Assembly: GCA_034423015.1 (NCBI GenBank)
Contig: DAOUJG010000052.1
Coordinates: forward strand, 24,158 to 88,157
Origin: JAGWBJ01 sp034423015
GTDB lineage: Bacteria > Chloroflexota > Dehalococcoidia > Lucifugimonadales > JAGWBF01
DNA: 64,000 nucleotides
Direction: 5' to 3'
Positions 7,998 through 15,872 of the stretch are shown here, in pieces. A model generated the notes under the pieces. The model saw nothing but the letters and a program-made list of their open reading frames with translations. It ran no database searches and had not been told where the DNA came from. Both the position numbers and the translations under genes were made by a program. How positions within the stretch are numbered: the stretch's first letter is position 1; the number at the start of each line of letters is the position of its first letter.

Positions 7998-9404
7998 CTA
8001 TATCGACGGCCGGTGGGCGTACCAGCGGGTCCGCTGCTCGTAGGCGTAGGCCACGCGGAAGAGGGTGGCCTCGTCGAAGGGACGGCCGCCTATCTGCAGG
8101 CCCACGGGCAGCCCGTCGGCGGCGAACCCGGCGGGGACGGAGATGGCCGGCAGCCCGGTGACGTTGTAGGGCGCCGTGTAGCTGGGTCCCCGGTTGTGGC
8201 TCACCGGGTCGTAGCCCTCGAAGGCCGGCGCAGTCCTGGGCATGGTCGGGCTCGCCAGCACGTCGACGTTGCGCAGCACTTCGGCGAACTCCCTCTTCAC
8301 GACGCTGCGGCACCGCTGGGCCTGAACGTAGTCCGAGGCCTTCAGGAGGCCCCCTATCCGGAAGGACGCCCGCTGGAGCTCGCCGTACTCGTGGGCCCTG
8401 GCCTTGAGGTTGGGCTCGTGGTAGGCGAAGGCCTCGCTCAGCATGATCACCATGTTGGCGGAGCGGGCGAAGTCCAGGCTGGGTATGGACACCTCCTCGA
8501 CGCGGGCCCCCAGCTCCTCCAGCACCTCGAGCTGCTTCTCCACGATGTCCAACACTTCCGAGCTGACGTCGGGGCCGCGGGAGAAGAAGTAGTCCCTGGG
8601 CACGCCAACCCTGAGCCCCTCGATCCCGCCGTATATGCCCTCCCGGTAGTCAGGGACGGGAGCGCGGCTGGACGTCGGGTCCTTGGGGTCGTGGCCCACG
8701 ATGGGCTGGAGCATCAGGGCCGCGTCCTCCACGCGCCTGGTCAGGGGGCCGGCGTGGTCCTCGGACCAGCTCAGGGTCACCACCCCGGCGCGGCTGACGC
8801 GGCCGTAGGTGGGCTTGATGCCGACGACGCCGCAGTGGGAGGCCGGGAACCGGATGGATCCCCCGGTGCAGGAGCCCAGGGCGCCCATGCAGAGCCCACC
8901 GGCCACCGCCGCTCCCGAGCCGCTGCTGGAGCCGCCGGTTATGTGGCCTGGGTTCCAGGGGTTCCGCGCCGGGGGGAAGGGGGTGGTGAAGTCGGGGCCG
9001 CCCAGGGCGAACTCGTGCATGGCCAGCTTGCCCAAGAGCACGGCGCCGGCCTCCCGGTATCTGGCTACCACGGTGCAGTCCTCGTCGGGCACCCGGTCGA
9101 TGTCCACCCTGGAGCCGGAGGTGGTGCGGACGCCCGCGGTGTCGTACAGGTCCTTGTGGGCGGTGGGAATGCCGTGGAGGGGCCCCCGGTCGCGGCCTTG
9201 GAGAAGCTCGGCCTCGGCCTTGCGGGCCTCGGACATGGCCTGATCGGCCATCACCGTGACGAAGGAGTGGAGCGTTCCGTCGACGGCCTCGATGCGCTCC
9301 AGGTGGGCCCTGACCAGCTCAACGGGGGACAGCTTGCGGCTGCGCATCAACGCCCCGGCCTCGGTGATGCTCAGGTAGCAGAGATCCTTGGTGGTCGTGG
9401 TCAT
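7998..9404 (-). CDS. Amidase (amidase signature family)
   Basis: A 468-residue amidase-signature hydrolase. The Ser-cisSer-Lys triad is visible: Lys84 in PTAHKDLYD, the glycine/serine-rich loop GGSSSGSGAAVAGG (157-170), and nucleophile Ser183 in TGGSIRFPA. Members hydrolyse amides, including aryl and aliphatic amides and GatA-type substrates. A GatCAB role is unlikely because no gatB or gatC is adjacent. The frame is open further upstream, but the ATG at 9404 is chosen because a good promoter (9480-9508) lies just before it and the extra N-terminus would cross that promoter. The leader contains a duplicated 37/38-bp unit. Confidence 0.92.
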   Translation of the reverse strand: MTTTTKDLCYLSITEAGALMRSRKLSPVELVRAHLERIEAVDGTLHSFVTVMADQAMSEARKAEAELLQGRDRGPLHGIPTAHKDLYDTAGVRTTSGSRVDIDRVPDEDCTVVARYREAGAVLLGKLAMHEFALGGPDFTTPFPPARNPWNPGHITGGSSSGSGAAVAGGLCMGALGSCTGGSIRFPASHCGVVGIKPTYGRVSRAGVVTLSWSEDHAGPLTRRVEDAALMLQPIVGHDPKDPTSSRAPVPDYREGIYGGIEGLRVGVPRDYFFSRGPDVSSEVLDIVEKQLEVLEELGARVEEVSIPSLDFARSANMVIMLSEAFAYHEPNLKARAHEYGELQRASFRIGGLLKASDYVQAQRCRSVVKREFAEVLRNVDVLASPTMPRTAPAFEGYDPVSHNRGPSYTAPYNVTGLPAISVPAGFAADGLPVGLQIGGRPFDEATLFRVAYAYEQRTRWYAHRPSI

Positions 9405-9408
9405 ATCG

Positions 9409-9483
9409 CCCTTGCCCCCCGCTGCCGCTGCCGACGAGGGCATTGCCCTTGCCCCCCGGTTGCCGGTGCCTACGAAGGCATTG
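9409..9483. repeat. Two-copy 37/38-bp tandem repeat in the amidase leader
   Basis: Copies at 9409-9445 and 9446-9483 are near identical; on the minus strand each begins CAATGCC and ends GGGGGGCAAGGG. The outer copy starts inside the -10 box of the promoter, so the duplication has copied the CAAT end of that box into the leader. Confidence 0.8.
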
Positions 9484-9508
9484 TAGGATTGGCCCCCCAC
9501 CGCGTCAA
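9480..9508 (-). promoter_or_regulatory. Sigma70-type promoter for the amidase gene
   Basis: Minus-strand TTGACG (9503-9508), 17-base spacer, TACAAT (9480-9485). The match to consensus and the spacing are good, and it lies 76 bases upstream of the chosen ATG. Confidence 0.7.
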
Positions 9509-9535
9509 GTTGGGGGTATCGGCGTGAAGGGATGC

Positions 9536-10054
9536 TCAGGGAGAGACGCCGTAGACGCCCATCCCCTCCAGCTTGCGAAAGTCCCAGCCGTGGATGCTCT
9601 CGGGGACGACCTTGACGACGACCCGGTTCTTGCCCGGCTTGCCGTCCTCCAGGGCGCCCAGGACCAGCGCCTCGTCGACGTAGCCGAAGTATCTCTGCAT
9701 CGTCCTTCTGCCGATGTCCAGCTGGAGCCCCTCGTCGGTGGACAGCTCGGCCCGGCCGCGGATGGTCACGCCCTGGGCGTTTAGAAGCCCACCCTCCTCC
9801 AGGCGGGCGTCGCGGTCGATTATCACCGACGTTTTGGGGTTCCGCTCCAGGTTGCGGACGTGCTGCCTCCGGCGTATTCCCGCCCCCAGCAGGAACCACA
9901 GGGCCTCACCGTCCCACACGTACCACAGCGGGGTGGCGTGGGGATACCCGTCGGGCCGGATGGAGGTGAGCCGCGCGGCCAGCTTCTCGGCCAGGAAGGC
10001 GTCGATCTCCGCGGCGGTCATGGCCGCCTCGGGGGACCAGGTCAGAGTGGTCAT
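9536..10054 (-). CDS. Pyridoxamine 5'-phosphate oxidase-related (PPOX-class) flavin/F420-binding protein
   Basis: A 172-residue split-barrel protein. The first half has ARLTSIRPDGYPHATPLWYVWDG followed by the ALWFLLG strand, then NPKTSVIID; this is the FMN/F420-binding PPOX fold. Its substrate is unknown. F420-dependent members are common in this kind of genome and reduce or oxidise small molecules. The ATG at 10054 is preceded by GAGGAGGTCC. It is 45 bases downstream of the SDR gene on the same strand and probably cotranscribed. Confidence 0.8.
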   Translation of the reverse strand: MTTLTWSPEAAMTAAEIDAFLAEKLAARLTSIRPDGYPHATPLWYVWDGEALWFLLGAGIRRRQHVRNLERNPKTSVIIDRDARLEEGGLLNAQGVTIRGRAELSTDEGLQLDIGRRTMQRYFGYVDEALVLGALEDGKPGKNRVVVKVVPESIHGWDFRKLEGMGVYGVSP

Positions 10055-10099
10055 AGGACCTCCTCGGTTCGCAGCGTCGGCCTACCGGCCCGACTGGCG

Positions 10100-10894
10100 T
10101 TACTGATAAACCGCGTTCATCGAGCCGCCGCCGGCGGCCACCACCTCTCCCGTGACGCAGGTGGACTTGGGCGAGGCCAGGAAGCAGACCAGGTACCCTA
10201 TCTCCCGGGCGTCGACTATGCGCCGGATGGCGATGCCCTCGGCGACGCGCGCCTCCACCTCGTCTACCGTCAGGCCCTGCCGCCGGGCCTGCTCCTCGTA
10301 CATTGGCCCGCTGCGCTCGGTGCGGGTTGTGCCCGGGTGGACCAGGTTGACGGTGACGCCCGCGGGGCCCAGGAGCTGGGAGAGGGTCTTGGTCAGGTGG
10401 ACGATGGCGGCGTTCCTCAGGCCGCTGATGGTGCCGCCCTGCCTGGCCGACGTGCCGCCGATGTTTACGATGCGGCCCCAGCCCTGGCGCCGCATGTGGG
10501 GCTCCACGGCCTTGGCGCACCGGAAGTAGCCCATCACCTTGGTGTTCACGTCGTCGATGAGGGCCTCCTCGCTGGCCTCGGCCAGGGGCCCGGTGACCAG
10601 CCCGCCGGGAAAGGCGGCGTTGTTGACCAGTATGTCGATGCGGCCCAGGGCCCCGTAGGCGGCCTGGACCATGTGCTCCACCGAGGCCCGGTCGCCGGTG
10701 TCGGCGGGCACGGCGACGATCCTCCGGCCCGTCTCTTGGGCCAGCTCCGTCGCCGCCTGCTCCAGGGGCTCGGGGCGGCGGGCGCAGATGGCCACGTCCA
10801 CCCCCTCCCGCGCCAGCTCCAGAGCGACGGCCTTGCCGATGCCGGCGCTGCCTCCCGTGACTATCGCCGTCTTGCCTTCCAGCTCCAGGTCCAT
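10100..10894 (-). CDS. SDR-fold protein with altered catalytic residues
   Basis: A 264-residue short-chain dehydrogenase/reductase. The cofactor motif TGGSAGIG (13-20), the NNA motif (91-93) and the NLVHPG segment are intact. The active site is not: where SDRs have YxxxK, this protein reads S-G-L-R-N (Ser157 and Asn161) in the block TISGLRNAAIVHLTK. It may bind NAD(P) without the usual chemistry, or belong to an SDR subgroup that uses other residues. A TAGAAT -10 box (10925-10930) precedes the ATG at 10894. It is upstream of the PPOX gene and probably cotranscribed with it. Confidence 0.85.
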   Translation of the reverse strand: MDLELEGKTAIVTGGSAGIGKAVALELAREGVDVAICARRPEPLEQAATELAQETGRRIVAVPADTGDRASVEHMVQAAYGALGRIDILVNNAAFPGGLVTGPLAEASEEALIDDVNTKVMGYFRCAKAVEPHMRRQGWGRIVNIGGTSARQGGTISGLRNAAIVHLTKTLSQLLGPAGVTVNLVHPGTTRTERSGPMYEEQARRQGLTVDEVEARVAEGIAIRRIVDAREIGYLVCFLASPKSTCVTGEVVAAGGGSMNAVYQ

Positions 10895-11001
10895 GTCTCG
10901 CTCCTCTCGGTTCTCTTCAGCACGATTCTAAACGCCGGACTCGGGCGCCGCAACTGGACCGCGGGGTACCGGCGTCATGGCGGACCCTGGGCCCGCCGGG
11001 G

Positions 11002-12282
11002 CTACTCCAGGGCGCGGACCCGGTGGGAGGTGAAGAGGAAGTAGACGCCCATCCCCAGGCCGACGAAGCCGACCACGGTGAAGGCCAGGGGCGGGGTGGA
11101 GTACCAGGCGAAGGCGCCAATGAGGAGGCTGGAGAATGGCACCAGCCCCTGCCCCATCTGCTGCAGCGTCGTGACGCGGCCCCGCAGGGCATCCGGGGAG
11201 AGGAGCTGGATGAGGGTGCCGTTGGAGGTCCTGAAGTTGGCCTGGCTGAAGGCCATCACCGCGATGATGATGAAGGACGGCACCAGCCAGATGGACTGGG
11301 AGAACAGGATGACGCAGACGGAGCTGATGATGGCCGACACCAGGCACACCATGCCCTTGCGGTAGACGAAGCCCACCGAGGCGATCACCATGGTGGAGAC
11401 GAAGCCGCCGAACCCCGTGGTGGACAGGAGGTACCCGCCGAAGTCGGCGCCCTTGTGGAGCACGTCGGAGGTGAAGGTGGGCAGCATGAGCCACAGGGGG
11501 TGCAGTATGACGTTCGGCACCAACCCCAGGACCATGAGGTTCAGGATCACCCGCTGGTCCCGCCAGATGTACCGGACGCCCTCCACCATGTTGGCCACGG
11601 GGGAGGTCTCCGACGCGGTGGCCAGGTTCCCGTAGGGCGTCTTCATGGTCAGCAGCATCAGCACCACCCCGGCGTAGAGGGCTGCCTCCATGGCGAAGTT
11701 GGTCACGAACCCCAGCTCGTGGATCAGCACGCCCCCCAGGAATGGCCCCGTGATGCGGGTGGACGTGATGGTGATGACGTTGGTGGCGTAGGCGTTGATC
11801 AGGTCCTCCCGGCGCACCGTGTTGGCGATGAGGGCCTGCTGCATGGGCATGGTGATGGAGCGGGCCGAGCCGCCGACCAGGACGTACACGTAGGCGTGCC
11901 ACACCTGCTCCAAGTCCAGGGCTATCACGGCGGCGAAGAGGGCCGATACGCAGGCCATGGCGGTCTGGGTGACCATGATGAGCTTCCGGCGGTCCACCCG
12001 GTCGCCCAGGACGCCCGCCCAGGGTCCCACGAAGAGCATGGGGAGGGTGGCCAGCCCCCCAACCGTGACCACCTGGAAGGGAGAGGAGGCGGCCCCCTCT
12101 GTGAGGTCGCGGACGAGCCAGCCGACGGTCAGGAGCTGCAGCCACTGGGCGCTGTTTGCGCAGTAGTTCCCGAGCCACAGCAGCCGGTAGTCCTTGTACC
12201 TGAGCCAGGCGTCGAAGGTGCGCAGGCGAGGCACCCGGCGCCCGGCCTGCCTGTCGTTTTCCAAACCGAGGCCCTTCCCCAT
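11002..12282 (-). CDS. MFS transporter
   Basis: A 426-residue Major Facilitator Superfamily exporter with 12 predicted hydrophobic segments, MFS_3 (EntS/DHA3-like) pattern: FDAWLRYKDYRLLWLGNY at the N-terminus and the GDRVDRRK loop between segments 2 and 3. The second half has the conserved LSPDALRGRVTTL loop. Export of a small hydrophobic or siderophore-like compound is typical of the family; the substrate is not known here. The frame is open as far as 12456, but the ATG at 12282 is preferred because a TTGACA-N17-CAGAAT promoter lies at 12335-12363, downstream of the longer start. Confidence 0.88.
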   Translation of the reverse strand: MGKGLGLENDRQAGRRVPRLRTFDAWLRYKDYRLLWLGNYCANSAQWLQLLTVGWLVRDLTEGAASSPFQVVTVGGLATLPMLFVGPWAGVLGDRVDRRKLIMVTQTAMACVSALFAAVIALDLEQVWHAYVYVLVGGSARSITMPMQQALIANTVRREDLINAYATNVITITSTRITGPFLGGVLIHELGFVTNFAMEAALYAGVVLMLLTMKTPYGNLATASETSPVANMVEGVRYIWRDQRVILNLMVLGLVPNVILHPLWLMLPTFTSDVLHKGADFGGYLLSTTGFGGFVSTMVIASVGFVYRKGMVCLVSAIISSVCVILFSQSIWLVPSFIIIAVMAFSQANFRTSNGTLIQLLSPDALRGRVTTLQQMGQGLVPFSSLLIGAFAWYSTPPLAFTVVGFVGLGMGVYFLFTSHRVRALE

Positions 12283-12334
12283 CGTGGGGCGATGGTGGCC
12301 GTCTTCTGCGTGCCCAGACGGCCGGCAAGTGCCA

Positions 12335-12363
12335 ATTCTGGCCGCACGGCCCCGGCTTGTCAA
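12335..12363 (-). promoter_or_regulatory. Promoter of the minus-strand MFS gene
   Basis: TTGACA (12358-12363), 17 bases, CAGAAT (12335-12340) on the minus strand, about 50 bases before the ATG. It fixes the short start of the transporter. Confidence 0.65.
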
Positions 12364-12411
12364 CGGTTCCCGCATCCCCGGAGCAGGCGCCCGGGCCGCC
12401 CCGGTGCCCGG

Positions 12412-12420
12412 TGGTATAAT
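12412..12420 (+). promoter_or_regulatory. Extended -10 promoter of the plus-strand MFS gene
   Basis: TGG followed directly by TATAAT (12415-12420) fits an extended -10 element; no good -35 box is seen. It points toward the ATG at 12479 and is back-to-back with the divergent promoter at 12335-12363. Confidence 0.5.
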
Positions 12421-12478
12421 CCGGGAGCTTTTCCGGCGGGGGCCGGGAGCAGGCACAGGACGAGGGAGCGGCCCGTCG

Positions 12479-13738
12479 ATGGACGCAGGTCAGGACCAAC
12501 CGCCGGCGACGGTCTACCGGTGGCTGGTCATCGGCCTGTGGCTCCTCTGCAGCGTCACCGGATTCATGGTGGCGGCGACCATCGGCATAATGCTCCCCGC
12601 CATAAGCTCCGACCTGGACCTGTCTCCCGGGCAGCAGGGGATGCTGGGCTCCAGCGCCTTCTGGGGGAACCTGGCCCTGGCCGTGCCTCTGAGCTGGTGG
12701 ACCTCCCGGTACGGCCCGAAGATACTGACCTCCGTCACGCTCACGGCGGGCACCGCCGTGATATTCCTGCAGAGCTGGGCGCCGTCGTTCATGGTCCTCC
12801 TGGCCGGCCGGCTGGCCTTCGGCATCACCGTGATCGCCCGCCAGCCGGCCCAGGCCATCCTCACCCAGCAGTGGTTCCGGCGCAGGGAGATCGTGATGGT
12901 CAACAGCCTGTCCAACGCCCTCTTCGGCATGGTGGTGGGCGGGGGGCTGGCCGGGTCCCCGGTGATACTGGCCAGTTTGGGGGACGACTGGAGGACCACC
13001 TTCCGCACCTTCGGCGTCCTGTTCGCCGTGCTGACGGTCCTCTGGGTCGTGCTGGGCAGCGAGCGGCGGGAGGGGGCTGTGGAGGAGGGCGGGGCCAGGC
13101 GGGGGCGAAGGGAGGGCCTCAGTCTGGGGGCGCTGCGCCGCACCCTGTCATATCGGGACCTGTGGATAGTCGGCGTGGGGTTCACGGGGGCGACGGGGGC
13201 GTGGTCCGCCTTCCTGGCCTTCTACCCCACCCTGATGCTGGACGTCCACGACATGTCCCTCCAGGTATCCGGAGGCGCCCTGGCACTGGGGGTGGTGACC
13301 GGGGGAGCGGCGGGCCTGGTGTTCGGCTACGCCGTCATGACCTCGGGCAGGGGGAACACCTACCTCAAGCTCCAGGGCCTGCTCATGGCCGGCACCTACG
13401 CCGCCATGACCCTGACGGGGAGCACCGGGCTGGCGGTGCTGCTGAACTTCCTCAACGGGATCGCGTGGGGGTTCTGGCCCATCCTCTACACCGTCCCCTT
13501 CCACCTGGTCGGGATACAGCAGCGGCAGGTGCCCGTGGCCCTGGCCTTCACGCTGACGATGGTCTCGGCGGGGACCACCCTGGGCCCCCTGGCGACCGGG
13601 TTCATGCAGGAGGCCTTCGACGGTCTCCGGTGGCCCCTCTTCTTCGTGGGGCTCTCCCCCCTGACCCTGACCATGGCGGGGACCCTCCTCCCGACCATCG
13701 CCGGGGGCCGACCCTCCCGACCCGGCGCCGGTGAGTAA
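12479..13738 (+). CDS. MFS transporter
   Basis: A 419-residue MFS protein with 11-12 hydrophobic segments, including WLVIGLWLLCSVTGFMVAATIGIMLPAIS at the N-terminus (segment 1) and WWTSRYGPK between segments 2 and 3. It resembles the nitrate/oxalate/formate-type MFS_1 proteins more than the DHA3 exporters next door. The substrate cannot be told. The ATG at 12479 sits about 60 bases downstream of the TATAAT box; the reading frame is open further upstream, across the divergent promoter, so a longer protein is improbable. It is followed 76 bases later by a polysaccharide deacetylase with its own promoter. Confidence 0.87.
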   Translation: MDAGQDQPPATVYRWLVIGLWLLCSVTGFMVAATIGIMLPAISSDLDLSPGQQGMLGSSAFWGNLALAVPLSWWTSRYGPKILTSVTLTAGTAVIFLQSWAPSFMVLLAGRLAFGITVIARQPAQAILTQQWFRRREIVMVNSLSNALFGMVVGGGLAGSPVILASLGDDWRTTFRTFGVLFAVLTVLWVVLGSERREGAVEEGGARRGRREGLSLGALRRTLSYRDLWIVGVGFTGATGAWSAFLAFYPTLMLDVHDMSLQVSGGALALGVVTGGAAGLVFGYAVMTSGRGNTYLKLQGLLMAGTYAAMTLTGSTGLAVLLNFLNGIAWGFWPILYTVPFHLVGIQQRQVPVALAFTLTMVSAGTTLGPLATGFMQEAFDGLRWPLFFVGLSPLTLTMAGTLLPTIAGGRPSRPGAGE

Positions 13739-13743
13739 CTCGC

Positions 13744-13772
13744 TTGCGGGGCCATAGCCGGTGGGATACAAT
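13744..13772 (+). promoter_or_regulatory. Promoter of the polysaccharide deacetylase gene
   Basis: TTGCGG (13744-13749), 17 bases, TACAAT (13767-13772). Transcription would start near 13779, 36 bases before the ATG. Confidence 0.6.
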
Positions 13773-13814
13773 CGGCCCGTATTCCCCAGCCAGATCTGCA
13801 GAAGGAGACGCCCT

Positions 13815-14711
13815 ATGACGACGCGAGACTTCGTTGGATACGGCCTGACGCCCCCCGCCGTGGAGTGGCCCAACGGCGCCCGGCTGGCCGTGTCGGTGGT
13901 GGTGAACTACGAGGAGGGGTCCGAGTACTCCCTCCTGGACGGAGACCCCCACGGCGAGAGCATGGGCGAAGCGCCCTCGCCGGTGCCGTCGGGGGAGCGT
14001 GACCTGGCCAACGAGTCCTTCTTCGAGTATGGGAGCCGGGTGGGCGTCTGGCGCATCCTGAACATCCTCGACCAGTACAACGTGAAGGCCACCTTCTACG
14101 TGTGCGCCCTGGCGCTGGAGCGCAACCCCCAGGTGGCCACGGAGATCGTCCGCCGGGGCCACGAGGTGTTCGGCCACGGCAACCGCTGGGAGGAGTACTT
14201 CAAGATGGACAAGGAGGCCGAGCGGAAGGCCATCCGCGACGCAGTGGAGTCCATCACCCGGACCACGGGCCAGCGGCCCCTGGGCTGGTACTGCCGGTAC
14301 GGGCCCAGCGTCAACACCCGGGACCTGGTGGTGGAGGAGGGCGGGTTCATCTACGACTGCAACGCCTACAACGACGACCTGCCCTACTACACGCAGGTCA
14401 ACGGGAAGCCCTGGCTGGTGGTGCCCTACTCGCTGGAGGTGAACGACACCAAGTTCTGGCGGGGGGGCATGTCCAAGCCCAGCGACTTCTACGAGACGGC
14501 GCGCAACACGCTGGACCTGCTCCACGACGAGAGCGCGACCAACGCGAAGATGATGTCCGTGGGCCTGCACTGCCGGATCATCGGCAAGCCCTCGCGGGCG
14601 GCGGCCCTGAAGCAGTTCCTGGAGTACGCGACCCAGAAGCCGGGGGTGTGGTTCACCAGGCGCATCGACATCGCCCGCTGGTGGCTGGAGAAGTACCCGG
14701 CGACGGGCTAG
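13815..14711 (+). CDS. Polysaccharide deacetylase family protein (PuuE/allantoinase-like)
   Basis: A 298-residue NodB-fold (CE4-like) protein. NVKATFYVCALALE, the segment EIVRRGHEVFGHGNRWEEYF with its metal-ligand histidines, and the terminal LHCRIIGKPSRAAAL segment resemble the cytosolic PuuE-type allantoinase/peptidoglycan-like deacetylases rather than secreted chitin deacetylases; there is no signal peptide. It could act on a cyclic amide or N-acyl compound. The ATG at 13815 is preceded by GAAGGAG. A second, unrelated-length member of the fold is at 44844-45725. Confidence 0.85.
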   Translation: MTTRDFVGYGLTPPAVEWPNGARLAVSVVVNYEEGSEYSLLDGDPHGESMGEAPSPVPSGERDLANESFFEYGSRVGVWRILNILDQYNVKATFYVCALALERNPQVATEIVRRGHEVFGHGNRWEEYFKMDKEAERKAIRDAVESITRTTGQRPLGWYCRYGPSVNTRDLVVEEGGFIYDCNAYNDDLPYYTQVNGKPWLVVPYSLEVNDTKFWRGGMSKPSDFYETARNTLDLLHDESATNAKMMSVGLHCRIIGKPSRAAALKQFLEYATQKPGVWFTRRIDIARWWLEKYPATG

Positions 14712-14738
14712 CGCCCCTGACGGGGTGCCCGTGAGGTC

Positions 14739-15533
14739 CTAGCAGCCCAACGCCTCCCGGGCGAAGGCCCCCAGCTCCCGGTTGAACTTGTCCGCCTCGG
14801 TCCAGGGCAGCAGGTGGCCGCTGTGCTCGAAGTAGACCAGCTCGCACCTGGGCATGGCGCTTGCCATCTCCTCGGCCTCCTCTGGAGAGATCAGGCCGTA
14901 CCTGGCCCAGAAGACCCGGGACGGGACCGTGACCCGGGGCAGGAAGGGCCGGTAGTCGGCGTAGTAGGAGTCGGTCATCAGCGACACGTGGGCCCCGGTC
15001 GGGGTCTTCATGCACTCGTAGGCCATCCAGTCCGCCACGTCGGAGCCCTCCGTAGACTCGGGGCCGAGGTAGCTGAGCACCGTCTCCCGGTGGAGGCGCA
15101 GCCGCCGGTTCGTCAGGTCGTTCAGCCGGCGCTTGAAGTCCTCCTCGGAGACGTAGCGGTAGAGCCTCTGGTCGACGTTGACGTGCCCTGCCAGCCGCTC
15201 CTCGCCGAACTGCTGGATGTAGTCGACTATGACGGAGCCCCCCAGGGACCACCCAACGGCCACGACCCTCCCCAGGGACAGGGCGTCCATCAGGTGCCTG
15301 AAGTCCCGGGCGTACTGGGCGATGTTGTGGCCGCGGTCGGTCTTCCCGGACTGGCCCCTCCCCCGCACGTCCATGGACACGACCCTGTGTCCCTGGGACA
15401 GGACGGGTATGTTGCGCTGCCAGAAGGCGCTGTTGAAGGGCTCCGCGTGGATCAGGAAGACGGCGTCGTCGGTCCTGGGCCCCTCGTCCAGGTAGAAGAT
15501 CGGCACTCCGTCGGGGGTCTCGAGGTAGGGCAT
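14739..15533 (-). CDS. Alpha/beta hydrolase
   Basis: A 264-residue alpha/beta-hydrolase. The nucleophile elbow is GWSLGGS with Ser96, and an HAEPFN segment around 29-34 forms the oxyanion-hole region. A DVRGRGQSGK segment is typical of the family's HG/RGxG motif, and SGHLLPWTEADKFN near the C-terminus contains the catalytic His. Members include esterases, haloperoxidases and C-C hydrolases; the substrate is unknown. It converges with the deacetylase gene, with 27 bases between the stops. Confidence 0.87.
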   Translation of the reverse strand: MPYLETPDGVPIFYLDEGPRTDDAVFLIHAEPFNSAFWQRNIPVLSQGHRVVSMDVRGRGQSGKTDRGHNIAQYARDFRHLMDALSLGRVVAVGWSLGGSVIVDYIQQFGEERLAGHVNVDQRLYRYVSEEDFKRRLNDLTNRRLRLHRETVLSYLGPESTEGSDVADWMAYECMKTPTGAHVSLMTDSYYADYRPFLPRVTVPSRVFWARYGLISPEEAEEMASAMPRCELVYFEHSGHLLPWTEADKFNRELGAFAREALGC

Positions 15534-15576
15534 GGGACTCCTTTCATCGCCCGGACCTCTCGCGGGCCGGGGCTGG

Positions 15577-15690
15577 TGTCCTGTCTGCGAAGCTCGTTTT
15601 GCGTCAGGCCCATCCCCGGGTCATTTGAGCCCGCCCTCCCACCCCGCGCTCCGCGCGGGGGAAGGAATCCCCGCCCCCTGGTGGACGGCC
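15577..15690. repeat. Intergenic repeat, copy A
   Basis: Shares a long, gapped similarity with 16602-16711: GAAGCTCGTT, then a T/G-rich stretch, CTCCCACCCCGCGCTCCGC, GCGGG and AAGGAA, ending in CCCC-rich sequence and TGG/TTGG. Both copies contain a perfect 8-bp hairpin (CCCCGCGC/GCGCGGGG in copy A, one pair shorter in copy B). The two copies flank the 5-FCL-like gene in the same orientation. Confidence 0.75.
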
Positions 15691-15832
15691 AGAGGATTTA
15701 TTCAGACCATTCCTGGGAGAATAGGGTTTTCGTCCTTCGTGGTGCCGTCTCAACCGGCCTGGGGGATTCCCCAGACAATAGCCCCCCAGCACTCCCTCCG
15801 TCACTCCCCCGAAAGGAGACCTTTACGTGACC

Positions 15833-15866
15833 CCCTCTCCCAGTGGGAGAGGGTTGGGGTGAGGGC
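15833..15866. repeat. Palindromic REP-like element
   Basis: CCCTCTCCC (15833-15841), loop AGT, GGGAGAGGG (15845-15853), followed by TTGGGGTGAGGG. This palindrome with the same tail is found in intergenic DNA of many unrelated bacteria, where it gives spurious translations such as PHPNPLP and LSQWERVGVRA. It lies just downstream of the 5-FCL-like gene stop and could end its transcript. Confidence 0.7.
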
Positions 15867-15872
15867 AACACC

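Larger units (their letters stand above)
15534..15872. other. Gene-free 339-base stretch with intergenic repeats
   Basis: No credible gene is seen here. It holds copy A of a roughly 110-base intergenic repeat (about 15577-15690), a short hairpin with CTGGGG/CCCCAG arms near 15760-15776, and at its right end the palindromic element 15833-15866. No promoter with a convincing -35/-10 pair was found. Confidence 0.6.

Noticed and set aside
9405..9899. Upstream extension of the amidase to a 633-residue protein
   Set aside because: The added part is Arg/Pro/Gly-rich, overlaps the PPOX gene and crosses the promoter and tandem repeat.
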